Below, in pieces: positions 55,896-64,000 of a stretch of 64,000 nucleotides of DNA. The stretch is from Sphaerospermopsis torques-reginae ITEP-024 (GTDB lineage: Bacteria > Cyanobacteriota > Cyanobacteriia > Cyanobacteriales > Nostocaceae). Below the pieces are notes generated by a model. That model did no database searches and was not told the DNA's origin. It saw only the letters and a list, made by a program, of their open reading frames with translations. The first letter of the stretch is position 1; each line of letters begins with the position of its first letter. Position numbers and translations under genes: made by a program. The stretch is from assembly GCF_019598945.1 (NCBI RefSeq), contig NZ_CP080598.1:2852001-2916000 (forward strand), written 5' to 3'.

Positions 55896-57269
55896 ATGAA
55901 TTTAGTCTGGCAAAGATTTACTTTATCCTCTGTACCGCTCAGAGAATATTTGGATACTAGTTACCTGCATCGGTTGATGGTGGGTATTTTACGTCCTTGG
56001 CGGCAAACCAGTATTTTAATGCAGTGGGGAGATACGATAGCGGCTGCTCTACTTAGCCTGATATATGCTCTTGCACCTTTTGTTTCTAGTACCCTAATGG
56101 GTTTGTTGCTGGTAGCTTGTGTGGGTTTCTGGGTGCTATTGACTGTATCTGATGATACAAGTCTGACAAATGCCGCTTCGGTTACGCCTATTCATCTGCT
56201 AGTGTTGCTCTATTGGTTTATTGCTGTGGCAGCTACAGCTTTATCACCAGTGAAAAAGGCCGCGTTGAGTGATTTGGTAACGTTAACACTCTATTTATTG
56301 CTCTTTGTTCTATGCGCTAGAGTTCTGAGAATTTCCCGTTTGCGAACTTGGCTAATTACTCTTTACTTACATATATCTCTGATTGTCAGTGTATATGGAA
56401 TTCGGCAATGGTTTTTTGGCGCTAAAGCATTGGCTACTTGGGTTGATCCAGAGTCAAGTTTGGCTAAGACAACCAGGGTTTACAGCTATTTAGGTAATCC
56501 TAACTTATTGGCTGGATATCTAATACCAGCAGTGGTTTTAAGTTTGGTGGCTATTTTTGCTTGGCAAGGTTGGATTAGGAAAGCTTTAGCACTAACAATG
56601 TTTGTTGTCAATACAGCCTGTTTGGTTCTTACTTTTAGTCGTGGGGGCTGGATTGGTTTGGTGGTGGGGCTTTTGGCTGCAATGGCATTGTTGGTTTATT
56701 GGTGGAGTGTGGCAATGCCACCTTTTTGGCGCACTTGGTCATTGCCAATTATTGTAGGGGGTTTGATTGGGGTATTGGTGTTGGCGGTGATTTTTGTTGA
56801 ACCTGTACGGTTGCGAGTTTTTAGTATTTTTGCAGATCGTCAGGATAGTAGTAATAATTTCCGTCGCAATGTCTGGGATGCTGTTTTTGAAATGATACGC
56901 GATCGCCCCATTATTGGTATCGGTCCTGGTCACAATTCTTTCAATAAAGTTTATCCTCTTTACCAACGTCCCCGTTATACTGCTTTGAGTGCCTATTCTA
57001 TTTTCCTGGAGACGGCTGTAGAAACAGGTTTTTTGGGTTTAGCTTGTTTTCTTTGGTTAATACTTGTCATCTTGAATACGGCATTTATGCAAATGCGCCG
57101 TTTCCTAAACTTGAGAAGTAAAGATGGACTTTGGTTAATTGGGGCGATCGCTACTTTGTTAGGTATGCTTGCTCATGGCACGGTAGATACCGTCTGGTAT
57201 CGTCCTGAAGTCAATACTCTTTGGTGGTTAATGGCTGCTTTAGTCGCCAGCTATTGGACTGCTATATAA
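55896..57269 (+). CDS. ictB: IctB, O-antigen-ligase-like membrane protein linked to carbon accumulation
   Basis: 457 residues from the ATG at 55896; an in-frame TTG at 55878 is less likely. About ten membrane helices in a Wzy/O-antigen ligase layout. IctB signatures: YSYLGNPNLLAGYL, LTFSRGGWIGLVVG, DSSNNFRRNVWDAVFEMI, IIGIGPGHNSFNKVYPLYQ. The Synechococcus protein was described as involved in inorganic carbon accumulation, but direct bicarbonate transport is doubtful and its biochemical role is unsettled. The last two codons and the stop (GCT ATA TAA) come from the right end of a TnpB-element remnant, so the native C-terminus appears replaced. Confidence 0.9.
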   Translation: MNLVWQRFTLSSVPLREYLDTSYLHRLMVGILRPWRQTSILMQWGDTIAAALLSLIYALAPFVSSTLMGLLLVACVGFWVLLTVSDDTSLTNAASVTPIHLLVLLYWFIAVAATALSPVKKAALSDLVTLTLYLLLFVLCARVLRISRLRTWLITLYLHISLIVSVYGIRQWFFGAKALATWVDPESSLAKTTRVYSYLGNPNLLAGYLIPAVVLSLVAIFAWQGWIRKALALTMFVVNTACLVLTFSRGGWIGLVVGLLAAMALLVYWWSVAMPPFWRTWSLPIIVGGLIGVLVLAVIFVEPVRLRVFSIFADRQDSSNNFRRNVWDAVFEMIRDRPIIGIGPGHNSFNKVYPLYQRPRYTALSAYSIFLETAVETGFLGLACFLWLILVILNTAFMQMRRFLNLRSKDGLWLIGAIATLLGMLAHGTVDTVWYRPEVNTLWWLMAALVASYWTAI

Positions 57270-57353
57270 AACCACTGACATTGCTAGACTTTACTTTCTA
57301 CTTCAATGGGAGCATGGGAGCAGTTATCCGTGGTGTAGACTTTCACGCCTTAG
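57259..57353 (-). mobile_element. TnpB-element right end, remnant D
   Basis: Matches the right ends at 4990, 10563 and 28007, including TGCTATATAAAACC, the TCTACTTCAA block and GGAGCATGGGAGCAGTTATCC. It keeps only the last tnpB codons (KA-stop) on the minus strand. It overlaps the 3' end of ictB. Confidence 0.75.
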
Positions 57354-57409
57354 TATAGGTAATCCTTGCTATACCAGCGTGTTTAGCCATTAATATTTCC
57401 TGGGTTTTG

Positions 57410-57534
57410 TTTACAGCGATTTTCAGGTAAATGAACCACATTTTTTAATCTCACGCAAAGACGCAAAGGCGCAAAGGAAGAAAGGAAGATAACAAGAAGG
57501 ATGTGGTACAAATACATGAAAACTGCTGTAATTT
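57410..57534. repeat. TACAGC-ended miniature repeat
   Basis: Ends TACAGCGATTTTCAGGTAAA and the complement of TACAGCAGTTTTCATGTATT enclose a CTCACGCAAAGACGCAAAGG core. A relative with the same core lies at 37235-37400. There is no coding content in the 57354-57653 gap. Confidence 0.65.
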
Positions 57535-57653
57535 GAGTTTTATTTTCATGGAAAAAAGCATTGCTCGACATCAATACTGTATCTGATCCTTAATTTCTTT
57601 GGACCAATATATCTATTCCTCCGATTAGCCAAATCAATCTGCGGTATATTTGG

Positions 57654-58121
57654 CTAATAATTTTTCATTGCTCGTTGAATATCACGCTGATCTTGACGGC
57701 GTTTGAGGCTTTCCCGCTTATCGTGAATTTTCTTACCTTTACATAAACCGATGCTGACTTTTACCCAGCCGCGTTTCAGATACATTTTTAACGGCACTAA
57801 GGTTAAACCCTGCTGTTCTACTTTACCAATTAGCTTGCGGAGTTCTTGCCGATGCAGTAGCAACTTACGAGTGCGACGTGGTTCATGATTAAAATATTGT
57901 CCACTAGAGGTATAGGGAGAAATATGTACATTTATTAACCATGCTTCACCATTGCGAATCAACGCATAGCCATCCTGGAGATTTGCTTTACCAGCCCGTA
58001 TTGATTTTACCTCCGTACCTGCCAACTGTATTCCCGCTTCGTAGGTTTCTAGGATTTCATACAAATAACGAGCTTGGCGATTGTCGCTAATTACTTTATA
58101 ACCTTCGTTTTTGTCACTCAT
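57654..58121 (-). CDS. smpB: SsrA-binding protein SmpB
   Basis: 155 residues, full length. Markers: YEILETYEAGIQLAGTEVKSIRAGKANLQDGYA, LINVHISPY, RKLLLHRQELRKL, and the basic KKIHDKRESLKRRQDQRDIQRAMK tail that enters the ribosome A-site path. It acts with tmRNA in trans-translation; the ssrA gene is not in this window. The start at 58121 is the only ATG that gives the full domain. Confidence 0.96.
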   Translation of the reverse strand: MSDKNEGYKVISDNRQARYLYEILETYEAGIQLAGTEVKSIRAGKANLQDGYALIRNGEAWLINVHISPYTSSGQYFNHEPRRTRKLLLHRQELRKLIGKVEQQGLTLVPLKMYLKRGWVKVSIGLCKGKKIHDKRESLKRRQDQRDIQRAMKNY

Positions 58122-58353
58122 TGAAAATCTGCTTTATGTTAAATATTGGTTAGTTGCTTTACTTCGTTGTTTAAAACATTTGTAATTTGAATAATGAATT
58201 TCGACTAATTGAATTTTACATTATATTTTCTATTTAATTTAATCTATTAGTGTAACATTATTAAAATTTGAAATAACATTAAATTTTATGAACACTTCCT
58301 AAGCATATAATAACAAAATATTGAGTAAGAAAAATGCTAGGGGTGTACTGTCC

Positions 58354-59037
58354 ATGCCCTTGAAGATCCTTGTAGTGGATGACGACCTCGGCACTCGTCT
58401 GTCTATTGGTGATTATCTTGAACTGTCCGGCTATTCGGTGATCATGGCTGATGACGGTCAAGAGGCTTTGTGTATAGTGGAAAAGAACCATCCTGATTTA
58501 ATGGTGACAGATATTGTCATGCCAAGGATGAACGGCTATGAACTGGTGCGTCGGGTGCGTCAACAAGCTGAGTTTAGGTTGTTACCTGTAATTTTGTTAA
58601 CAGCCCGAACCAAAACCCAAGAAAGAATTCTTGGTTATCAATCAGGATGTGATTTATACTTGCCTAAGCCTTTTGAACTAGAAGAGTTAGCCGCAGCTAT
58701 TCGTAATTTACTAGAGCGATCGCAAATCATTCAATCAGAATACCGCTTCTCTTATCAAGAAAGTTTAGATGGGTCTAACCTGATAAAATCAATACACGGA
58801 CAAAATCATTTATCGACACCAATTGTCAATTCTCAGTTGTTATTATCATTAACTACAAGAGAGCAGGAAGTCTTAGAACTATTGACTCACGGTTTGTCTA
58901 ATGCCGAAATGGGTAATCAACTACACCTGAGTCCGCGCACAGTTGAAAAATACGTCAGCAGTTTATTGAGAAAAACAGAAACCAGTAATCGCGCAGAACT
59001 GGTGCGGTTTGCCATCAAGCATGGTCTTGTAGAGTAG
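58354..59037 (+). CDS. LuxR-type response regulator (Ycf29-like)
   Basis: 227 residues from the ATG at 58354 (MPLKILVVDDDLGTRLSIGDYLELSGYS); an earlier TTG at 58321 is less likely. The receiver has Asp9-11 and the phosphorylatable Asp53 (VTDIVMPRMNGYE), with LLTARTKTQERILGYQSGCDLYLPKPF after. The C-terminal NarL/LuxR helix-turn-helix is LTTREQEVLELLTHGLSNAEM ... SPRTVEKYVSSLLRK. The pattern matches the Ycf29/TctD-type regulators of cyanobacteria and red-algal plastids. Its cognate kinase is not adjacent. Confidence 0.87.
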   Translation: MPLKILVVDDDLGTRLSIGDYLELSGYSVIMADDGQEALCIVEKNHPDLMVTDIVMPRMNGYELVRRVRQQAEFRLLPVILLTARTKTQERILGYQSGCDLYLPKPFELEELAAAIRNLLERSQIIQSEYRFSYQESLDGSNLIKSIHGQNHLSTPIVNSQLLLSLTTREQEVLELLTHGLSNAEMGNQLHLSPRTVEKYVSSLLRKTETSNRAELVRFAIKHGLVE

Positions 59038-59052
59038 GTCACCAGTCACCAG

Positions 59053-59529
59053 TCACCAGTCCCTCATCACATATTCTAGCAGACCTGAACAAGCATCCAT
59101 AAGGAGGTCTATCACCTGATTAAATCCCTCTTGTCCGCCATAATAGGGATCTGGAACTTCTTTGAGATCGTGTTGAGAGCAAAAATCACACATCAAACGG
59201 ACTTTATGGTGATATTCTCCAGAACGGTCAACAGCGAGAATATCTTGATAGTTATCCTTATCCATTGCCAAAATTAAATCAAACTCTTGAAAGTCTGATT
59301 TTTGAAACTGACGAGCTTGACCACGTAGTTTAATTCCCATCTTAGCAGATGCAGCAGCACTCATGCGGCGGTCAGGTGGACTACCAATGTGATAACTAGA
59401 AGTACCAGCAGAATCACAGTAAATTTTATCGCTCAGACCAGCTTGGTCAATCAGATAATTCATAATATTTTCTGCTGAGGGCGATCGGCAAATATTACCC
59501 AGGCAGACAAACAGTAACTTGTAAGACAT
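59053..59529 (-). CDS. low-molecular-weight protein-tyrosine phosphatase
   Basis: 158 residues. The P-loop CX5R is VCLGNICRSPSAE (Cys9, Arg15), and the general acid lies in VPDPYYGGQEGF. It is a complete single-domain enzyme that removes phosphate from tyrosine; targets in cyanobacteria include regulatory and polysaccharide proteins. It is convergent with the response regulator, with 15 bp between the stops. Confidence 0.92.
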   Translation of the reverse strand: MSYKLLFVCLGNICRSPSAENIMNYLIDQAGLSDKIYCDSAGTSSYHIGSPPDRRMSAAASAKMGIKLRGQARQFQKSDFQEFDLILAMDKDNYQDILAVDRSGEYHHKVRLMCDFCSQHDLKEVPDPYYGGQEGFNQVIDLLMDACSGLLEYVMRDW

Positions 59530-59705
59530 TTTTCGGGGTTAATCCTTTTAGGGAAATGATGTAATCGACTATGTAATAAACTATGATCAAATAGCGCAAT
59601 AAGTCAAGATTTATATTTAAATAAACATCCCACAATCTGGACAAATAAAGGTATTTTGATGATTTTTATTAATACAGCGGATTCCTTGGTCATGAGATAC
59701 ATTAT

Positions 59706-60673
59706 AGCCCCCTCATTGCTGGCGGAGATGGGATTTTGTCAATAAAGCATTATATCAACATTCCCTAAAAAGTGCAGTCATAGAAATAGGATTGCGAGAA
59801 TCTGCTAGGTTGGTTTTAACTCCCCAAGAAATTCAACATTGTTGGGGTGAAGGTGCAGGTTCTCAAGGATGGGAAACAATCAGAAAATACCTAATTTATG
59901 ACTTGGAAGATACGAAATTAATTGCTGATAAATTAGTGCCTTCTTATTACTATGAATCGCTGATAGTGCCAGGTATGAATTTACAACAACTATCGCTTAC
60001 TGGTAATGGTACTAAATGGCAGCGAGTTTTAGAAAGACAATATCCAGGTTACAAACCAACTGCTGATCCGAAGTTGAAATTTGAGGGAGGACTGGTAATT
60101 TCAGTACCAGGTTTACACAAACACATTGCCAAAATTGATGTTTCCAGTCTGTATCCCAGCATTATGCTTAAATATGGGATTTGCTCCCGCAAGGATACGC
60201 AACGAGTGGGGTTAAGTATTCTCGATTATCTCACCAGGGAACGACTGAGACTCAAAGAATTAGGAAAAGCTGGAGATTTAGCTGCTAAACAAGCTGAAGC
60301 TGCTCTCAAAGTGTTAATCAACTCGTTGTTTGGCTTTTATGGGACTTCTGGTGTTGGTTTTAATGATATGGAAGCTGCTGCACTGGTTACAGCTTATGGC
60401 AGACGTATTCTGCGATTCATGATTGATGTGATTGAAAAAGCGGGAGGTATCCAGGTTGAAAGTGATACTGATGGTGTGTTTTTCTCCCACTCTGAACCTC
60501 TGCTGATATTTGAGAGGCTGCAAAATGCTTTACCTACTGGTATCAAAATCGAGTTGGAAATCCTTGCTAAAGCGATGTTTGTTCCCTCTAGAGGAGCTAA
60601 GAATTATATTCTCTGGCATGAAGATGGGAAAATTACTACTAAGGGTTCATGGCGGAAACGCGATCGCTCATAA
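59706..60673 (+). pseudogene. family B DNA polymerase, internal fragment
   Basis: The frame is open from a stop at about 59703, with no convincing start; coding-like sequence (ALYQHSLKSAVIEIG) begins before the TTG at 59792. Polymerase motifs are intact: motif A KIDVSSLYPSIMLKYG, motif B ALKVLINSLFGFYGTSG, motif C VESDTDGVFF (Gly in place of the usual Ser after the DTD). The N-terminal 3'-5' exonuclease is missing and the C-terminus ends abruptly after KGSWRKRDRS at a HIP1 site. Complete cyanobacterial relatives are plasmid- or element-borne. This looks like a remnant. Confidence 0.75.
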
Positions 60674-60717
60674 AATATACGCAAGAGCTAAAAATTGTAA
60701 GTATTAAAAAATAATAG

Positions 60718-60747
60718 TTGACAAATGAAATATATTTGTGATATTCT
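60718..60747 (+). promoter_or_regulatory. candidate promoter for the dynamin-like gene
   Basis: TTGACA (60718-60723), 18-bp spacer, TATTCT (60742-60747), in an AT-rich 207-bp gap before the GTPase gene. It is the best sigma-70 match nearby. Confidence 0.4.
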
Positions 60748-60880
60748 TCTGTAGAAAATGCAAAATTTTTAAAGTATTTCCGAGAAATTCAAGGTTTATT
60801 GAGGTATAGTAAGCGATTCAACTTTGAATTTTAAAACGAAAACCACTTTCTAAAATAGGTGTACTTCATTTGCTTCAATA

Positions 60881-63391
60881 ATGTTGCATCATTTTTTTAC
60901 AAAAAATTATACAACAGCAGAGATTAAAATCATGATTGAAAAACTCTTGGCTACTAGCATAGAAAACTTAGAGCAGTTTGGTACAGCTATTGAAGATTTA
61001 ATCAACAAACATTCTGATGTTTTTAAGCAAGATTTAACAGAAATTCATAAAAACTATCGGGATTTTCGTGAAGCTTATGAAGAAGCCTTAGAGAGATTAA
61101 AAAATCCTAGACTGTCTATTACTATGATTGGTACAACTTCATCTGGTAAATCTACGCTTTTAAATGGCTTAATCGCTCACCAAATTTCGCCTATTGAAAG
61201 CCAAGAGAAAAGTGCAGGAATATTAAAAGTGGAGCATTCCGAAACACGCAAGCTAGTAATTAAAGGTAGAGATGGAAAAGTCAAAGAAGAACATGAAAAC
61301 TTGAATAATAAGGAAATCTATGACAAAATTTCCACAATAATGGACAATTACAACTCCCGTAAAGTTAGGGATCTACCAAACTTGACTGTCTTTCTCCCAA
61401 TTTTGCCTGTTTGCGATTCTAGCCTGTTAGGCTTACCGCCATCAATGAGAGTTGAATTTATTGACTTACCAGGGATAAATACTGTTTTAGACAGGAACAA
61501 CCTCAACACAATTCAGAAAAACATTAAAAAATCCTTTAGTATTGTTGTTATTAACTATAACTATGTAAATAAGGATGACACAAAAGCTTTATTTAAAGAG
61601 ATAGAAGAAACAATAAAATCTTTTAAAATTGATACTAGGTTAATGATTTTTATCTTAAATAAATGTGACTTACACAACAAATATGATTTGCCATTACCAG
61701 AAAGAATCAATGTGATTCAAAAATCAATCCAAGAGCAATTAAAATTATCCACCGCACCAGAAATTTTACCTTTCTCATCTCAAAGTCTACAATATGCACA
61801 GTGTGCTTGGGGTCCAGCAAGCCTTAAAGATAAATCACCAGTAGATCAATCTACACGCTTCATCCAAGTAGAAGGAATGATGAATGATTGTTTTGGCTAT
61901 TTTGAGAATAAAATCGGTCAAATAGAAGATGAGAATACATATAATAAGTTAAAAGAAACATTTCGTAGCTTAAAAGATAATATAGACAGGGCAAAAAGAC
62001 ATAATAAAGATATAATTATCTCAGACGAATTAATGAGCGAGATTCTGAAATATGTTCAGGAATGGACTGGAGCAAAAGAATTATGGAATTGTTTGCGTAC
62101 TCGTTTTGAAGACTTTTTAGAAGAAGTTATTTTGATTCCCACGCTGACTCCAGTTATTATAAACTATAATGCTTTGGAAGAAAGTATAAAAAGCTTAGAA
62201 GATACTACTAAAAATAAAACTCAAAAGGAAATTGAAAAAAAGCGGAAAGAAAATCTTAGTAATCAGGAAAAATTGTCTAGAAAGATTAATGATATTACTC
62301 AAGAAACAAGATCTCGTATACGTAATATACAACAAACCCTACAAACAAATAATACTAGTGATGAAAGGCGCAATAGTTTAGCACTGGATTTAAACAATAA
62401 AGGTATGTCAGGTTTCTTGAACCTTTTTAATATTGTAGATAATATTAAACAGGACTTGCTTATCTCACTTGTTATACCTGTACGAGACGCATTGAGAAAT
62501 AATTTACCTGCTGATGATTTAGAAAAAGACCTAAAAAAATGTATTAGTCCTGATAATTTGAAAAGAGTTATTGAGTCCTATAAGTTAGTAGTAACAAAAA
62601 TTACCCAACTTAACCTTGATAGTTCTCGTGAATATTTAACGATGAAAGTACGTGCAAATGATAATACACAAATCAAAAAATATGAAGATATAGAGCGTAG
62701 TGTTCGTAAGCTATATATAGTAATGCGAAATTCTATTCAAGCTAGATGTAGCTTCCTGTTACAAACCGAAGTACAAGAACTTGAAGAAGCTGTCAACAGT
62801 TTAGTCAACGATCAAAACAAAGAAATTTATGGTTTTTGTATTTCTAGTGAAAAATCTGAAAACCTAAACTTCTATAACACAATTACCACTTATTTTGAGA
62901 AGAAACAAATTGGTACTCCTATACAGCCACCTGAAGAACTATTTGAGATGAATATCTCAATTGATGAGAAAACAATAAAAGAAGAAGAAGTCGTCGGACA
63001 AACTAAGAAAACTACTCAAAAAGGTAGTTGCTTTAAAAAAACAGATACAGAAATCGTTGATCAAAGGGGTGATGTTGAATATACAGTTTTCTCTATCCCG
63101 AATCCAGATACAATGGGTAAACAATGGTCACAAGGAATTGATAAAGCAGAACCTATGCTATGGAATATTATTTTTAATTGGCTTACTCAATGCTTAGATA
63201 ATTCTGTGGAAAACTTTAGTAATTCAGCAACAGATGTTCTTAACTATACAAATAAATTACTTGATGATCAAATGCAAATTCTGGAACAAAACTTGCTTGA
63301 CTTACATAAAAAACAGTGGGAAGAGATTAGAACTCAACAAACATTGGCTAAGACGATATTAGAAAAATTACAGTATACTAAAAACAGGTGA
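60881..63391 (+). CDS. dynamin-like large GTPase
   Basis: Up to 836 residues (start 60881; an alternative ATG at 60932 gives MIEKLLATSIENL and may be better). GTPase motifs: G1 GTTSSGKST (84-92), G3 EFIDLPGINTVLDR, G4 FILNKCD. Long helical, coiled-coil-prone regions follow (about 350-500 and 770-836), the bundle/stalk plan of bacterial dynamin-like proteins. No clear membrane helix; a paddle-like hydrophobic patch could not be located. Codon use is AT-rich compared with neighbours such as psbA, which could mean transfer. Bacterial dynamins act in membrane repair and some protect against phage. The next gene is a small membrane protein on the same strand. Confidence 0.75.
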   Translation: MLHHFFTKNYTTAEIKIMIEKLLATSIENLEQFGTAIEDLINKHSDVFKQDLTEIHKNYRDFREAYEEALERLKNPRLSITMIGTTSSGKSTLLNGLIAHQISPIESQEKSAGILKVEHSETRKLVIKGRDGKVKEEHENLNNKEIYDKISTIMDNYNSRKVRDLPNLTVFLPILPVCDSSLLGLPPSMRVEFIDLPGINTVLDRNNLNTIQKNIKKSFSIVVINYNYVNKDDTKALFKEIEETIKSFKIDTRLMIFILNKCDLHNKYDLPLPERINVIQKSIQEQLKLSTAPEILPFSSQSLQYAQCAWGPASLKDKSPVDQSTRFIQVEGMMNDCFGYFENKIGQIEDENTYNKLKETFRSLKDNIDRAKRHNKDIIISDELMSEILKYVQEWTGAKELWNCLRTRFEDFLEEVILIPTLTPVIINYNALEESIKSLEDTTKNKTQKEIEKKRKENLSNQEKLSRKINDITQETRSRIRNIQQTLQTNNTSDERRNSLALDLNNKGMSGFLNLFNIVDNIKQDLLISLVIPVRDALRNNLPADDLEKDLKKCISPDNLKRVIESYKLVVTKITQLNLDSSREYLTMKVRANDNTQIKKYEDIERSVRKLYIVMRNSIQARCSFLLQTEVQELEEAVNSLVNDQNKEIYGFCISSEKSENLNFYNTITTYFEKKQIGTPIQPPEELFEMNISIDEKTIKEEEVVGQTKKTTQKGSCFKKTDTEIVDQRGDVEYTVFSIPNPDTMGKQWSQGIDKAEPMLWNIIFNWLTQCLDNSVENFSNSATDVLNYTNKLLDDQMQILEQNLLDLHKKQWEEIRTQQTLAKTILEKLQYTKNR

Positions 63392-63459
63392 TTAATAGAC
63401 TTTTGCTCAGGTAAAAATCTTTGTATATCAATACTCTTAGTAAAGTGATTTTAAAAGTT

Positions 63460-64000
63460 ATGAATAGCATTCAAATCTATATCTTACAGAATACTACAAA
63501 TCCCCCTTATGCTTATACAGACTATCCATCTTTTATTCTATTGATTATTGCTATTGCAATAATAATAACTGTCATAACTTTCTTCTTTAAATCTAAGCCT
63601 ACCGAAAACGACCCGCCGAATACAAAAAATAATATTTTGTTTCTAACTATAAATCAAACAAACCAAAATCTTATTCATGATTTAAAAACAAATCATCAAA
63701 TTACAAGCAATAATTACCAAGAATTATTTTCTGCTACAAGAAGCCTTTGCTTCCTAGATTCAGATTCTGATCTTTATCATCAAATTAATAACTGGTTTAC
63801 TGAAATTCTGCAAAAACCTGAAAGTCCAGAAGGTAATGAATTTGACTTGGATATTTATATAGTGAAAATCGTTTTAGATCATAATTATCCTAAATTTCAA
63901 TTTGAAGCAACCTTTTTAGAAAAAATAGATTATTTTAAACGAATACCTGAAAATTCACAAGAGGTTCTTATCTCTCCTCGCTTATCTCCTCAAGATTATC
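63460..64000 (+). CDS. hypothetical single-span membrane protein, 3' end outside window
   Basis: Open from the ATG at 63460 to the window end (180 codons). Residues about 22-44 (YPSFILLIIAIAIIITVITF) form one membrane helix; the rest is hydrophilic and Asn-rich (NQTNQNLIHDLKTNHQITSNN). No family recognised. It follows the dynamin-like gene by 68 bp in the same orientation, so they may form a unit. Confidence 0.55.
   Translation, partial: MNSIQIYILQNTTNPPYAYTDYPSFILLIIAIAIIITVITFFFKSKPTENDPPNTKNNILFLTINQTNQNLIHDLKTNHQITSNNYQELFSATRSLCFLDSDSDLYHQINNWFTEILQKPESPEGNEFDLDIYIVKIVLDHNYPKFQFEATFLEKIDYFKRIPENSQEVLISPRLSPQDY

Overview
The window is chromosomal DNA of a filamentous, probably heterocystous (Nostocales-type) cyanobacterium. 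Evidence seen directly: psbA (D1 protein), the bicarbonate transporters CmpABCD and SbtA with its regulator SbtB, IctB, the anaerobic chlorophyll-pathway cyclase BchE, CofG, a plastid-lipid-associated (fibrillin) protein, a CGLD27 protein, many GCGATCGC (HIP1) sites, and many heptanucleotide tandem repeats of the kind known from Nostoc and Anabaena. The species cannot be fixed from the sequence alone. Layout: 1-5 kb carries sucrose synthase (5' end outside the window) and a GH65 phosphorylase fused to beta-phosphoglucomutase. 5-11.7 kb has an initiator tRNA-Met, an rsfS-CGLD27-asparaginase operon, a STAS-sugar transferase fusion, queE and two conserved cyanobacterial hypotheticals. 11.9-16.1 kb is a natF-natG-natH-bgtA amino-acid ABC transporter. 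16.3-17.6 kb is an atypical serine recombinase. 18.2-26.2 kb is an inorganic-carbon island, cmpABCD followed by sbtA-sbtB, and a third carbon-related gene, ictB, lies at 56 kb. 26.6-29.5 kb holds exoD, two paralogous RNA-like elements, and a pile of mobile DNA including a complete IS4-type element with a 9-bp target duplication. 29.5-32.5 kb is a divergent Mn/Zn-type metal ABC transporter, followed by a DUF697-type GTPase, a fibrillin and a PAO/Ptc52-like Rieske oxygenase (to 37.2 kb). 
37.4-50.4 kb is a CRISPR type III-A region: a cas6 with a C-terminal helix-turn-helix, a 9-repeat array, then (after bchE) csx1, a second cas6, csm5, csm4, csm3, csm2, a broken cas10 and csx3. No cas1 or cas2 is present. 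The cas10 reading frame is interrupted exactly where the second palm domain (GGDD cyclase) should be; that domain is absent and no HD nuclease motif is visible. The locus therefore keeps an RNA-binding backbone, a cyclic-oligoadenylate-type effector (Csx1) and a putative ring nuclease (Csx3), but appears to have lost its own signal synthase. 50.6-64 kb has psbA, cofG, a degenerate sensor kinase, ictB, smpB, a LuxR-type response regulator, a low-molecular-weight phosphatase, a family-B DNA polymerase fragment, and a dynamin-like GTPase followed by a membrane protein cut by the window end. 
Across these regions several small non-autonomous repeat families can be defined by eye. Family 1 is a 136-bp element with inverted ends and perfect 10-bp target duplications (two intact copies, several decayed). 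Family 2 consists of TnpB-transposon derivatives that keep the right end but not the tnpB body (four copies, one of which supplies the stop codon of ictB). Family 3 has TACAGC-type inverted ends, and one copy is split by the IS4 element. Functions given below are from motif recognition and family knowledge; no database search was run.
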